Part shown: positions 44,224 to 53,753 of the stretch, in pieces
How the letters are laid out: each line of letters opens with the position of its first letter
Position numbering within the stretch: the first letter of the stretch is position 1
From: Gemmatimonadota bacterium
GTDB taxonomy: Bacteria; Gemmatimonadota; Gemmatimonadetes; Gemmatimonadales; Gemmatimonadaceae
Assembly: GCA_028287235.1 (NCBI GenBank)
Contig: JAQBQB010000030.1
Coordinates: 248,001 to 312,000, forward strand
DNA length: 64,000 nucleotides
Direction of reading: 5' to 3'
Notes under the pieces: model-generated
What the model saw: only the letters and a program-made list of their open reading frames with translations
Databases searched by the model: none
What the model was told of the DNA's origin: nothing
Translations under genes and position numbers: made by a program

Positions 44224-44225
44224 GC

Positions 44226-45143
44226 TCAACTCACGGAGTTGGCGAGCGGCAGCGCATCGGCCGAGCTTCCGTATCCAGTCAGCTCGTACACCGTGCCATC
44301 TTTTTCCCAGATCAGCGCCCACGTTGGCCCGCGACGTCCGCCGGTATTCATCAGCATGCCGGGCACGCCCTGCACCGTGACGACGTCGTACGAGCGCATC
44401 GCCCGCGGGAGCGACAGCACCACGGCGGACTGCCAGTGCACCAGCGACTGAAACGCGTGCGCCTGCTTCGGGCTCATTCCCGCGAGCTCCAGCGCGATCT
44501 CCGTGAGGCGATCCATCTCCAGACCAGGCGGAACGTCGCCGGCGGCGCGCGGACTCTGCACCAGCACGACGCAATTTCCGTTGTCGGTCGACGGAGGCGG
44601 TGGTCCCTGAATCTGTGCCTGGATGGTGTTCGCTACCGGTACCGGGCAATTGCCGTATTGCGCCCGAATGGCGCGCGGCGTCCGTAACGCGAGGTGCGCG
44701 CCCTGAATCGACGCCGGCAGCGATGCCGCGGACTGGCCGGCCTCCATCAGAATCGTGCGCAGCTCGTCGCGGTCGACCGTCATCTCGACCGAGCGCGCGC
44801 CGATCACGCTCAGCACCGCGGAGTCGTGGCGCGCCCTCGGCAGCCGCGCCGCGAATCCGGCGATCCGCTCCGCGGCGCTCGGCGACGGCGCGCGCTGATC
44901 CGGTTCGTCGAAGACGACGTTCACTTTCTTCGACACCATTCCACCGATGGCGTCCTGCAACTGCCGGTTGGCGTTGGACCCCGGAGCGGCCGCCGGGTTG
45001 GCGGCGACAGGTTGCGGCTTGGCGAGGCGCAGCGACGAGAAGAATCGCCGCGCCGTGCGTTGGCCCGGCGGTGTACACGCCGCCGCGACAACTACCGCGG
45101 CGGCGGCAATCCATACCCAGCGTGGTCGCGCCCGTGATGCCAT
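44226..45143 (-). CDS. Lipoprotein encoded with an ABC exporter
   Basis: A 305-residue lipoprotein (lipobox VAAAC, Cys23). The C-terminal part (SYDVVTVQGVPGMLMNTGGRRGPTWALIWEKDGTVYELTGYG) resembles DUF4367-like domains of anti-sigma and related proteins. ATG at 45143 has GGAGGG upstream; 45161 is an alternative. It lies two bases before the ABC ATPase, so it is likely a periplasmic accessory of the exporter. Confidence 0.7.
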   Translation of the reverse strand: MASRARPRWVWIAAAAVVVAAACTPPGQRTARRFFSSLRLAKPQPVAANPAAAPGSNANRQLQDAIGGMVSKKVNVVFDEPDQRAPSPSAAERIAGFAARLPRARHDSAVLSVIGARSVEMTVDRDELRTILMEAGQSAASLPASIQGAHLALRTPRAIRAQYGNCPVPVANTIQAQIQGPPPPSTDNGNCVVLVQSPRAAGDVPPGLEMDRLTEIALELAGMSPKQAHAFQSLVHWQSAVVLSLPRAMRSYDVVTVQGVPGMLMNTGGRRGPTWALIWEKDGTVYELTGYGSSADALPLANSVS

Positions 45144-45234
45144 CGACAGTCCCTCCGTCATGCAACGCTAACGGGTGAAGCTGTCAGAGGGATGACGCCG
45201 CCGTATCACCGGGCTGTAAGGCCTTCGGCGTCAG

Positions 45235-46407
45235 TCAGGCTTTCAACACCACTTTCTCGCAGTTATCCTCTTTGTTGTTGAACATCTCGTATCCCCGCGC
45301 CGCCATGTCCAGCGGCAGGTGATGCGTAATCACGAACGTCGGGTCGATCTCGCCCTTCTCGATGCGATCGAGCAGCGGCTTCATGTAGCGATGCACGTGG
45401 CACTGGCCGGTCTTGATCGTGAGCGACCGGTTCATCACGGCGTTCATCGGGAACTTGTCGATCAGCCCACCGTACACGCCGATCACGGACACGGTGCCGC
45501 CGTTCGCGCACGAGAGAATGGCTTCGCGCAGCGCGATCGGCCTGTCGGACTGCATGCGCATCATCTGCTTCGCGCGGTCGTGGACGTAGAACAGGCCGTG
45601 CGAGTGCCCTTCCACGCCGACGGCGTCGATGCACGCATCGGGGCCGCGGCCGGCGGTAAGATCCTTCAATACGTCCGGCACGCTGTCCACTTCCTCGTAG
45701 TTGATCGTCACAGCGCCCAGCCGTTCGCGGGCGATGTCCAACCGGTAGGGAAAGCGGTCGATGGCAATCACGCGCTCGGCGCCCAGCATGTACGCGCTGG
45801 CGATCGCGAACTGACCGACCGGCCCGCAGCCCCACACGGCGATCGTGTCCCCCTTCTGGATGTTGCACATCTCCGCGCCCATGTAGCCGGTCGGGAGGAT
45901 GTCGGAAAGAAAGAGCACCTGGTCGTCGCTCAGGCTCTCGGGAACTCGCAGCGGGCCGACGTCGGCGAATGGTACGCGGGCGTACTCCGCCTGGCCGCCG
46001 GCGAATCCACCGAGCAGATGCGTGTAGCCGTAAATGCCGGCCGGCGAATGACCCATGAGCTTTTCGGCCAACCACGCATTGGGATTAGAGTTCTCGCACA
46101 CCGAGAAGAGCTCGTTCTTGCAGGCGCGACACACGCCACAGGCGATGGGGAAGGGCACCACGATCCGGTCGCCCACCTCGAGCCGGTTGACGTTGCGCCC
46201 CACCTCGACCACCTCGCCCATGAACTCGTGTCCCAGCACGTCGCCAGGCTCGAGCGCCGGGATGAACGCGTTGTACAGGTGCAGGTCGGAGCCGCAGATC
46301 GCGGTCGACGTGATCTTCACGATGCAGTCGCCCTGATTCAGGATTTTGGGATCCGGCACCGTCGTGACTTCCATCTTGTTCGGTCCCATCCAGCACGTTG
46401 CCTTCAT
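45235..46407 (-). CDS. Zinc-dependent alcohol dehydrogenase (glutathione-independent formaldehyde-dehydrogenase type)
   Basis: A 390-residue MDR enzyme. Catalytic zinc ligands lie in AICGSDLH and GHEFMGEV; structural zinc cysteines in [15 protein letters not shown]; Rossmann motif GCGPVGQFA. An insertion around residues 115-140 and the segment [20 protein letters not shown] are typical of the FdhA-like branch. It would oxidise an alcohol or aldehyde with NAD+. AGGAG nine bases upstream fixes the start. It lies downstream of the SRPBCC gene on the same strand. Confidence 0.9.
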   Translation of the reverse strand: MKATCWMGPNKMEVTTVPDPKILNQGDCIVKITSTAICGSDLHLYNAFIPALEPGDVLGHEFMGEVVEVGRNVNRLEVGDRIVVPFPIACGVCRACKNELFSVCENSNPNAWLAEKLMGHSPAGIYGYTHLLGGFAGGQAEYARVPFADVGPLRVPESLSDDQVLFLSDILPTGYMGAEMCNIQKGDTIAVWGCGPVGQFAIASAYMLGAERVIAIDRFPYRLDIARERLGAVTINYEEVDSVPDVLKDLTAGRGPDACIDAVGVEGHSHGLFYVHDRAKQMMRMQSDRPIALREAILSCANGGTVSVIGVYGGLIDKFPMNAVMNRSLTIKTGQCHVHRYMKPLLDRIEKGEIDPTFVITHHLPLDMAARGYEMFNNKEDNCEKVVLKA

Positions 46408-46438
46408 TGCATCATCTCCTGCCAGCGGAGAACTGGGG

Positions 46439-47482
46439 TCAGAGGGTCACGGGTTCGTCGTCGGGTTGCGCGGGGTGCGGCCCGGGATGTTTCGTCGCGT
46501 CGGAAATGACGATCTCGCCGATCTCCATCACCTGCTTGAGGTGGCGCAGGTCGTCTTGCACCTGCTGTCCCGGCTCCTCTCTGAAGAGCATCGCCACCTT
46601 GGAGCCGAGCTTGCCGAGCGGCGGCTTGTACTCCAACTCGACGCGCACCTCGGTGCCGCGGTCGCCCGGGGCAGCCATGAAACGCACGGTGCCGGAGTTG
46701 TAGACGTCCGACCCCTCGACCGACCGCCAGGAGATCAGCTCGTTCGGGCGATCCTCCGTCGTCACGGCATCCCATTCCACCGAGTGGCCCGCGGGCGCCT
46801 TCGCTTTCCAGTGAGAGCGCTGTGGCCCGGCGACGGTGACGGACTCGAGGTGCCGCATGAAGCGCGGGAAGTTCTCGAAGTCATGCCAGAATGCGTATAC
46901 CTCCGACACGGGCTTGCCCACGGTGATGCTGCGTTTCGTTCGAATGACGTCGTCGTCGGCATCGGCGTTCGCCACGGTCTCGGGCTGCTTGGCAAGCAGC
47001 CGTGCGCACATCACGTCCAGCGCGGTGACGGCCAGAACGTTGGCCGTCGCGAACAACGTGCGGCCGCGCTTGTTGTCGGGATTCGCGAGCGCGCGGCCGA
47101 GCAGCGCCAGGTCGAGGGCGTCGCCGGCAACGCGCGACCATACCGCGGTCGCCGGCTGCTGCTTCGAGAGGATCGAGACGCCATGTCCGATCTCGCGCAC
47201 GCCCATGAGTCGCATCACGGCTCGGTTGCGATCGTCGTCCTCCACGCCCACGATCTTGGTCATGGGGCCGGCCGCGATCAGCTCGGCGAGGCCGAGGCCG
47301 ATGCTGAACACGCCGAGAAAGTTGGCGAGGCTTTCGCCGCCGGTGCCGCGGTCTTCGTCGGCAAGCTCTTGATAGGGCCGTGTCTTCGACGGCCGCGGGC
47401 GAACGGTTGCGCCCAGTGCCTTCGTGTGCGCTCGTTCAGAATCGCCGGACCCGCCGGCTCTGGACTGGCTCGATGTACCCAT
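46439..47482 (-). CDS. SRPBCC (START/cyclase-like) protein with hydrophobic N-terminal domain
   Basis: A 347-residue protein. Residues ~50-170 contain hydrophobic helices ([18 protein letters not shown]). A C-terminal SRPBCC domain follows ([49 protein letters not shown]). The domain binds hydrophobic ligands; the ligand here is unknown. It is the likely operon partner of the zinc dehydrogenase 31 bases downstream. GAGGAG supports the ATG. Confidence 0.85.
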   Translation of the reverse strand: MGTSSQSRAGGSGDSERAHTKALGATVRPRPSKTRPYQELADEDRGTGGESLANFLGVFSIGLGLAELIAAGPMTKIVGVEDDDRNRAVMRLMGVREIGHGVSILSKQQPATAVWSRVAGDALDLALLGRALANPDNKRGRTLFATANVLAVTALDVMCARLLAKQPETVANADADDDVIRTKRSITVGKPVSEVYAFWHDFENFPRFMRHLESVTVAGPQRSHWKAKAPAGHSVEWDAVTTEDRPNELISWRSVEGSDVYNSGTVRFMAAPGDRGTEVRVELEYKPPLGKLGSKVAMLFREEPGQQVQDDLRHLKQVMEIGEIVISDATKHPGPHPAQPDDEPVTL

Positions 47483-47555
47483 GTGTGCTCCTCGCGTCCA
47501 ACGGCGTGATGAAGGAGCCCGCCGCGCGCGCAGGTCGCGTGCCCAAGGAGCATCG

Positions 47556-47717
47556 ATGCCCCAGGCGTTCGTGGGGCGCTGGTCGGAGCGCTTGGCCTAT
47601 GAGTTCGCCGGCATCCACACGCGTGAGGCTCTCTTTGCTCTCACGGTGCCGCAGGCCGCCGCGGGCGGCCTCGTGCTACATCAGGCCGGCCAGAGCTCAG
47701 CGGCGAAGAAGCAGTAG
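47556..47717 (+). CDS. Candidate 53-residue small protein
   Basis: Between two minus-strand genes, a short plus-strand frame begins with ATG five bases after a full AAGGAG. It has strong G/C preference at third codon positions, like real genes here. The product (MPQAFVGRWSERLAYEFAG, ending SSAAKKQ) has no recognised domain. Its 3' end overlaps the opposite GAF-like gene by 21 bases. The ribosome site and codon bias are what support it; expression is unproven. Confidence 0.45.
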   Translation: MPQAFVGRWSERLAYEFAGIHTREALFALTVPQAAAGGLVLHQAGQSSAAKKQ

Positions 47718-48119
47718 CCAGTGAGCCGCAACGAGTGGCGCCACGTCGCGCAGCAACCGGCGGCATTCGTCCGACGCGATGCGCGGACGGTGGTCGTAGT
47801 GGCTCAGCGTTCCCACGCGCACGCCGTTCGTATCGAGGAGCGTTGTGCCGCAGTACGAATACCGCCCCGGTAGATCGGTCGCGCCGTGGTACACTACGCT
47901 CGGGTTCTCCCGATCGAACAACTGAATGATGGCCTGCGCGCCGGTTTCGTCGCTGAAGGCGCCGGTAAACCGAAATCGGGTGCGCTCGTTCAACCAGCCG
48001 AGCGCGACGTGCAGGCCGTCGGCCTCCAGCACGTTGCCGAATTCGGCGACGGGGGTTCCGCCGCTGTAAATGCGCGGGCGCGCCGGCAGCTGCGCGGTGG
48101 AAGGCGCCAGTCCCGTCAT
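47697..48119 (-). CDS. GAF-like small sensor protein
   Basis: A 140-residue protein. The stretch around ETGAQAIIQLFDRE, then GRYSYCGTTLLDTNGVRVGTLSHYDHRPR has the pattern of the last half of GAF domains (small-molecule or redox sensing); the first half is less clear. It overlaps the upstream small gene by four bases (ATGA), so the two are translated together. It lies downstream of a kinase/NarL regulator pair. Confidence 0.6.
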   Translation of the reverse strand: MTGLAPSTAQLPARPRIYSGGTPVAEFGNVLEADGLHVALGWLNERTRFRFTGAFSDETGAQAIIQLFDRENPSVVYHGATDLPGRYSYCGTTLLDTNGVRVGTLSHYDHRPRIASDECRRLLRDVAPLVAAHWLLLLRR

Positions 48120-48463
48120 GTGGGCGGCAGGCTCTTGGTTTGGGAGTCGGTCGCGCGACCCTCGGCGGCGTAGTACTCCTGGATGCACAACGTGACAACT
48201 TGCGCGAGGACACCTTCCGTGTTGCGCAGCGTGACGGTCTCGGCGTCGGGATGCCACCAACGCCGCTTGACCGCGATGATGAGCTCCTCGGCGCGAATGC
48301 CCTGCTCGCGCGCAATCATGCACGTTTCACGTATCCAGACCCGCGAGCTGGCGTCGATTGGACGACCGCTTCGCGTGTCGTCGGCTGCCGCGGTGAGGAT
48401 CGCGCCGATCCGGTCCTGGAGCCCACTCTCGTACTGGGCCTCCCGAGACTCTTTGATTGGCAT
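48116..48463 (-). CDS. Hypothetical protein coupled to a GAF-like gene
   Basis: A 115-residue cytoplasmic protein I do not recognise: basic and helical, with the segment SRVWIRETCMIAREQGIRAEELIIAVKRRWWHPDAE. The ATG at 48463 starts the part with coding bias; the frame is open further up. It sits 100 bases after the NarL-type regulator on the same strand. Confidence 0.55.
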   Translation of the reverse strand: MPIKESREAQYESGLQDRIGAILTAAADDTRSGRPIDASSRVWIRETCMIAREQGIRAEELIIAVKRRWWHPDAETVTLRNTEGVLAQVVTLCIQEYYAAEGRATDSQTKSLPPT

Positions 48464-48562
48464 ACGCCAACGGTAGGCAGCGGTACCAAGCGCGGGTAGC
48501 GGGATTGTCGGAGACGGGCATGTAGGGAATATCCCTGACACGCGACCTGCCGCACGTCGCCG

Positions 48563-49228
48563 CTATTCGGCGAGCCAGCCGCGCCGGATGGCGTACCGAA
48601 CGATGTCGACCCGGCTCGTCAATCCCAATTTCTCCGAGAAGCGACTCTTGTACGTCTCCACGGTCTTCACGCTCAACCCGAGCTCCGTGGCGATCGCCTT
48701 GTTGCTGAACCCACTCGCGATACGAACGAGCACGTCGCGCTCCCGCCTGCTCAACGATTCGGTCGTGTCCCGGTCCGCGGTGACGTGCGCGTCGAGATAG
48801 CTCTCGACCAGCACGTCGGAAATTCCCGCGTCCACGTACGTCCTTCCTGCCGCCACGGTTCTCACAGCGCGAATGAGCTCCGCCGCCGCCGCTCGCTTGA
48901 GCACATAGCCGGACGCCCCCGCCTTGAGCACCTGGGTGAGGTACACACCTTCCTCGTGCACGGTGAGCACGAGCACCTTCACGTCGGGACAATCTCGGCG
49001 AACGTGCACCAGCGCTTCCGTGCCGCTCATTCCGGGCATCGAGAGATCCATGATCAGCACGTCGGGCGTGAAGCGCTTCGCAGCCGCGCAGGCGCCTTGT
49101 CCATCTTCCGCCTCCGCGACCACCGACATGCCGGGCTGCGCGTTGATCAGGAGCTTCAGCCCCTCGCGCACCACCGGGTGGTCGTCGGCGAGCACGATCC
49201 GAAGCGCGCCTTCATCGATGCCGAACAT
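48563..49228 (-). CDS. NarL/FixJ-family response regulator
   Basis: A 221-residue regulator. Receiver domain with acidic pair LADDHP, phospho-acceptor Asp61 in LIMDLSMPG, Thr in VLTVHE and Lys in YVLKRA. A LuxR-type helix-turn-helix follows (LSRRERDVLVRIASGFSNKAIATELGLSVKTVETYKSRFSEKLGL). It starts eight bases after the histidine kinase gene, its evident partner. Confidence 0.95.
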   Translation of the reverse strand: MFGIDEGALRIVLADDHPVVREGLKLLINAQPGMSVVAEAEDGQGACAAAKRFTPDVLIMDLSMPGMSGTEALVHVRRDCPDVKVLVLTVHEEGVYLTQVLKAGASGYVLKRAAAAELIRAVRTVAAGRTYVDAGISDVLVESYLDAHVTADRDTTESLSRRERDVLVRIASGFSNKAIATELGLSVKTVETYKSRFSEKLGLTSRVDIVRYAIRRGWLAE

Positions 49229-49235
49229 CGCGTCG

Positions 49236-51008
49236 TCAACCACGCCGGTTTTCCATTGCGCGCACTCGTTCAGGAATGCGGAAGAACAGCGTCGTGCCGC
49301 GCCCGGGCGCCGATTCCACATCCACCGAGCCGCCCAGCTGCGCGGCTCGCTCCTGAATGCCGAGAATCCCCAGTCCGCCCGCGGCGTCCAATCCGGACGA
49401 GCGATCGCCCGGCGATGCGGATTCGAATCCTCTGCCGTCGTCCTCGACGATGGCATTCACCTGACCATCGCGCCGCTCCACGACCACGCTGGCGCGCGTG
49501 GCTCCGCTGTGCTTCGCGACATTCGTCAGCGCTTCCTGCACGACTCGGTATACCGCGCTCTCGATCGCCGTGGGCAGACGAGCCGACTCCGTCTCGGCGT
49601 GCACCTGGCACACGATGCCCGATTGCTTGGACCACGATCGCGCATACGCCGCGAGCGCCGCGTCGAGGCCGAAGTCGTCGAGCGCGCGCGGGCGCAACTG
49701 CAGCGCGATCGTATGCAGCTCGCGGCCCAGGAGACTGGTCATCGACTGCAGCTCCGACACGTGCCGTTCGGCGACGCTGCCCGGCTCCGTGACCTGGGCC
49801 AACTCCTGCAAGCGAAGCCCGAGTGCGGTCAGATGCTGCCCCACCTCGTCGTGCAGCTCGCGCGACAGATGCCGGCGCTCGGCCTCCTGCGCGCCCGCGA
49901 GGCGCTGCAGCAGAATGTTCCGGTCCTCGGCGTCCTGCACGCGCCCTTCGATCTCGAGTGCAAGCACCGCGTTGGCCTGAGTGAGCTGGGCGGTACGCGC
50001 CTCCACTCTGCTTTCCAGCGCCGCGCGCGCGGCCTCGAGCTCGCGGCGCGCCAACACCTGCGGCGTGACGTCCACGGCATGCACGACCACATCCCGGTCG
50101 CGGCCAGATCCGTCGAACCCCGGGCCGGCAGCGACGCTCGGCTGCAACACGAAGTTCCAGAACGTCTGCTCGATCTCTCCGTTTGGTCCGCGGCCGATCG
50201 GCAGCTGAATCTCCGATTCGACGAACGGCTCGCCCGTCTCGTATACGCGCGCGATTCGCTCGAACAATCCACTGTTCTCCATCTCGGGAAAGACGTCGCG
50301 GAAGGGACGTCCGATGACGTTGGACTTTCGGACGAACCGTTCCCACGTGGGATTCACATACGTCACGACCTGATCGGGGCCGGAATAGATCGCCATCACG
50401 GCGGGCGCGATGTCGAGAAGGGCGGCAAGCTGCTGCCGCTCGGCCGACAGCGTGGCGGTGAGCGTCTTGAGCCGCCGCTCGGCGAGCATGCGCTGCGTGG
50501 TCTCCTGGCACACGACCAGTACGCCGCCTATTTCGCCGCTGTCGTCGCGCACGGGGCTGTAGCCGTACGTCCACCACACGTCTTCCACGCGACCGTTGCG
50601 ATCGATCGGCACGAACTGGTCTTCGTGCCACGTCGCTTCGCCGCGCGTCATCACGCCCTCGATCTGCGGGCCGATCGAGTCCCAGATGTCCGTCCAGAAT
50701 TCGCGCCCGCGCGCGCCGAGCGCCCGCGGATGACGCCCGCCTCCGCCAAAGCTGGGCCGATACGCGTCGTTGTAGATCTGCACGAGATCCGGACCCCACC
50801 AGATGAACATCGGATGGCGCGACGCGAGTACCGTCGTGGCGATGTTTTGCAGGCTCTTCGGCCACTCGCTCACCGGACCGAGCGGCGTGCTCGCCCAATC
50901 CAGCTCACGGCAGAGCGCGCGCATCTCGCCAGGACCGGCGAACAGCTCGGCGGCCACTTCACCGCGAGCTCCGTACTCCTGCTCCGCTCCCCCGGCACGC
51001 GCACTCAT
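49236..51008 (-). CDS. PAS-containing histidine kinase (HisKA_3, NarX/DegS type)
   Basis: A 590-residue soluble kinase with two PAS domains (about 50-175 and 195-320), a coiled coil, and a HisKA_3 domain with phospho-acceptor His386 in RHLSRELHDEVGQ. The ATPase domain follows (EALTNVAKHSGA, EDDGRGF, GLGILGIQERAAQLGG). It lacks membrane segments, so it senses a cytoplasmic cue. It phosphorylates the NarL-type regulator encoded eight bases downstream. Confidence 0.95.
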   Translation of the reverse strand: MSARAGGAEQEYGARGEVAAELFAGPGEMRALCRELDWASTPLGPVSEWPKSLQNIATTVLASRHPMFIWWGPDLVQIYNDAYRPSFGGGGRHPRALGARGREFWTDIWDSIGPQIEGVMTRGEATWHEDQFVPIDRNGRVEDVWWTYGYSPVRDDSGEIGGVLVVCQETTQRMLAERRLKTLTATLSAERQQLAALLDIAPAVMAIYSGPDQVVTYVNPTWERFVRKSNVIGRPFRDVFPEMENSGLFERIARVYETGEPFVESEIQLPIGRGPNGEIEQTFWNFVLQPSVAAGPGFDGSGRDRDVVVHAVDVTPQVLARRELEAARAALESRVEARTAQLTQANAVLALEIEGRVQDAEDRNILLQRLAGAQEAERRHLSRELHDEVGQHLTALGLRLQELAQVTEPGSVAERHVSELQSMTSLLGRELHTIALQLRPRALDDFGLDAALAAYARSWSKQSGIVCQVHAETESARLPTAIESAVYRVVQEALTNVAKHSGATRASVVVERRDGQVNAIVEDDGRGFESASPGDRSSGLDAAGGLGILGIQERAAQLGGSVDVESAPGRGTTLFFRIPERVRAMENRRG

Positions 51009-51040
51009 GAAGTGATTCTATCGTGCGCGCGCGCCGCGCG

Positions 51041-51973
51041 CTAATTCGCCGCCGCGCCATTCGCTCTTTCCCGAGACTGGCCAACCGTGATCAACCCCAC
51101 GCCGGCCAAGATCACCGCGGCCGCGAGCAGCGTGTGCGCCGTCACCGGCTCTCCAGCAATAGCCCAGCCGAGGAACACGGCGACGATCGGATTCACGTAC
51201 GCGTACGTCGACGCCTTCGCCGGACTCACGGCCCGCAGCAGATAGATGTAGGCCGTGAATCCCACCAACGACCCGAACGTCACGAGATAGATCCATCCCA
51301 GCCACGACGCCGCGGAAATCTGGCGCACGTGCAGCTGACCCACCTCGCCGAGCGCCACTCCCAGCAGGATCAGCGCGACACTGCCGCCGAGCATCTGCAG
51401 ACCCGTGGACAGGGCGGCCGAGTCCGGCCGAGAGCCGTATCGATTGTAGATCGACCCCAACGCCCACGACAGCGAACCGATCATCAGCACCACCACCGCC
51501 GTCGTGTCCACGGCTCCGTGGCCGGCGAGTGTCTCGGGCCCCACGAGCACCACGAGCCCAACCAGCCCGAGCACCACGCCGGCGATCACGCTCGCGCGCG
51601 GACGATCGCCGTCGGGCAGTATCCAGTCCACGATCACCATCCAGAGCGGCACCACGGCCACGAGCAGCGCCGCCAAGCCCGACGGCACGCGCTGTTCCGC
51701 CCACGACACCGCGCCATTGCCCAGGCAGAGCATTGCCACGCCGGCTACAATCGCGTCGCGCCACTGTGCTTTCGTCGGACGCGGGGCACCGCGCCATCGC
51801 GCCCACGCATAGAGCAGCACACCCGACACGAGAAAGCGCATCCCCACCATGAACAGCGGCGGGATCGTCGCAACGGCGTAGCGAATCGCGAGGTACGTCG
51901 AACCCCACACGATGTACACCGCCACGAACGCGGCGAACACGTGCGACCGGGGATATCGCCCTGCTGAGGTCAA
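51041..51973 (-). CDS. EamA/RhaT-family transporter
   Basis: A 310-residue membrane protein with ten helices in two EamA repeats: HVFAAFVAVYIVWGSTYLAIRYAVATIPPLFMVGMRFLVSG and, in the second, SWALGSIYNRYGSRP and VNPIVAVFLGWAIAGEPVTAHTLLAAAVILAGVGLI. Members export amino acids or metabolites. The TTG at 51973 has GAAGG upstream and overlaps the kinase stop; GTG at 51940 is an alternative. Confidence 0.85.
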   Translation of the reverse strand: MTSAGRYPRSHVFAAFVAVYIVWGSTYLAIRYAVATIPPLFMVGMRFLVSGVLLYAWARWRGAPRPTKAQWRDAIVAGVAMLCLGNGAVSWAEQRVPSGLAALLVAVVPLWMVIVDWILPDGDRPRASVIAGVVLGLVGLVVLVGPETLAGHGAVDTTAVVVLMIGSLSWALGSIYNRYGSRPDSAALSTGLQMLGGSVALILLGVALGEVGQLHVRQISAASWLGWIYLVTFGSLVGFTAYIYLLRAVSPAKASTYAYVNPIVAVFLGWAIAGEPVTAHTLLAAAVILAGVGLITVGQSRERANGAAAN

Positions 51974-53511
51974 TCGCCTTCGATCAAGCGTCGCAACTCT
52001 TCGACGTCGTATGGGCGCGTCACCACCACCGCGTTTCGGAACGCGCCGGGCAGTTGATGCGGCTCGAGCGGGCTCGCCGCCGAGAGGACGAAGCGCGCAT
52101 CGGCGCACCCCGACGTATCGCGCAGCGTCACGGCGATCGACTTTCCGTCGCGGCCGAGCAGGCGCGCATCGCACAGCACCGCGTCGAACGAGGTCTGGCT
52201 TGCGAGCCGGATCGCCAGCTCGCCGCTGCCCGCGTTGATCACCGCGTGTCCGCGCGACGTGAGGAATCGCTCGACGAACATGAGGTCCGTCGCGCCCGGA
52301 TCCACCACGAGCACGTCCAGCGGCGCGGGCGCTTGGCCGGCGTTCACCGGCAACACCGCTGCCTTCGCGATGGGCAGCCGCACTTCGAAGCTCGCGCCGG
52401 CCTGCGCCGAGTCGCCCACCGACACGCTGCCGCCGTGCTCGATGACGATCGCATGCACCACGGCGAGACCGAGCCCAGTGCCCTCGCCTTCGTCCTTCGT
52501 CGTCCAGAAGGGATCCCAGATCTTGGAGCGCGTGCTCTCCGGAATTCCGGGTCCGTTGTCCTCGACCTCGACGATCACGTCGCGTTCGTCGTGGCGCGTG
52601 CGCAGCCGGATCTGCGCCGGCTCGCTGCGCCGTTCGCCGTCGGTCCGCGGCAGCAGCGCGTGCTCGGCGTTGTTCAACAGATTGCGCATCACCTGCTCGA
52701 GCTGCGCGCGGTCGCCGTTCACCGGCGGAAGATTCGGCTCGAGCTCCACGCTGCACACGATCCCCGCCGATTCGAGCTGGTAGCGTCGGGTGCGCACGAT
52801 GTACCCCACGATGTCGTTGACGTCGGTGGCGATGCGCCGCTCGCCGTCGCGTTTCCGCGCCATGGCAAGGAGATCCTTCACGATCGTCGCCGAGCGAATG
52901 GCCTCGTGATTGATCGTGTCGAGCGCCGAGCGATCCTCGGCGGGCCAGGGCTTCTTGAGCAGCAGCTGCGCGAACCCCATGATCGCCGCGAGCGGATTGT
53001 TCAACTCGTGCGCCACGCCGGCGAGCGTGGTGCCCAGGCTCGCCATGCGCTCGCTGCGGCGCAGCAGCTCGTCGTGGCGCAGTCGCTCGGTGACGTCTTC
53101 CACGATGCCGTCGTAGAACTCGATCTCGCCGTTGTCGTCGAAGACGGCGCGCACCGACAGTTTCACCGTGATCGCGCTCCCGTCGCGCCGCTTCCAGCGG
53201 CTTTCGATCCATCCGGGGTGGGTGCTGCCCACCGGGCGGTGCACCAGGCGCTCGCGCTCGCCAGGGTCGAGGTAGAGGTCGCGGGCGAGATCGAGCGTGT
53301 AGAGCTCTTCCGGCGACGTGTAGCCCAGCATGGCGACGAGGACCGAGTTCGCTTCTACGAAGTGGCCCTCCAGGCTGGAGCGATAGATCCCGTAGCCCAC
53401 TCGTTCCACCAGATCCGCGTACCGCGCCTCGCTCCGGGCGTAGCTATCGCCGGGCGCAGGTCTCGGGGTGTCGCGTGTCTGGCTGGGCTCGGATGCCGAC
53501 TCGTTGCTCAT
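51970..53511 (-). CDS. Hybrid histidine kinase: PAS, HisKA, HATPase, receiver
   Basis: A 513-residue cytoplasmic sensor. PAS domain (about 30-140), HisKA with His168 in GVAHELNNPLAAIMGF, HATPase with N-box NLLNNAEHAL, G1 DNGPGIP and G2 GTGLGLAVV. A C-terminal receiver follows (VLVVDPGATDLMFVERFL, phospho-acceptor in VLCDARLLG). The acidic pocket is reduced (VVDP), so the receiver may be weak. ATG at 53511; TTG at 53532 is an alternative. No separate response regulator is next to it. Confidence 0.9.
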   Translation of the reverse strand: MSNESASEPSQTRDTPRPAPGDSYARSEARYADLVERVGYGIYRSSLEGHFVEANSVLVAMLGYTSPEELYTLDLARDLYLDPGERERLVHRPVGSTHPGWIESRWKRRDGSAITVKLSVRAVFDDNGEIEFYDGIVEDVTERLRHDELLRRSERMASLGTTLAGVAHELNNPLAAIMGFAQLLLKKPWPAEDRSALDTINHEAIRSATIVKDLLAMARKRDGERRIATDVNDIVGYIVRTRRYQLESAGIVCSVELEPNLPPVNGDRAQLEQVMRNLLNNAEHALLPRTDGERRSEPAQIRLRTRHDERDVIVEVEDNGPGIPESTRSKIWDPFWTTKDEGEGTGLGLAVVHAIVIEHGGSVSVGDSAQAGASFEVRLPIAKAAVLPVNAGQAPAPLDVLVVDPGATDLMFVERFLTSRGHAVINAGSGELAIRLASQTSFDAVLCDARLLGRDGKSIAVTLRDTSGCADARFVLSAASPLEPHQLPGAFRNAVVVTRPYDVEELRRLIEGD

Positions 53512-53753
53512 TGATTGGCGGGGCTGTGACAAATATTACGACCAAGCAGGGTTTTGCCGCTACAAATGAAGTCGGAAATGCTCGGGAATTCCATTAACCG
53601 CCAATATGTAGCGTTAAGTTGCTCGGATAAATTTATGACGCAATCGTTAGTTGATGGGTTTACTATATTACCTGGTGCGTGGAGCGATGCAGATTGGACG
53701 TCGCGGCGCCGAACGTTTGGCCATATACTTTACGCGTCAACTATTAACAGACT
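53512..53753. other. AT-rich divergent region upstream of an ECF sigma gene
   Basis: About 240 bases markedly more AT-rich than the rest of the window, between the hybrid kinase (minus) and the ECF sigma gene (plus). It contains a -10-like TATACT at 53724-53729 and TATATT at 53664-53669, but no paired -35 at 17 bases and no clear GGAAC-N16-CGTC site. An open frame at 53554-53778 was not accepted. Confidence 0.45.

Noticed and set aside
53711-53738. ECF-type autoregulatory promoter (GAAC/CGTC) before the sigma gene
   Set aside because: Spacing between GAAC and CGTC is 20 bases, longer than the usual 16-17.
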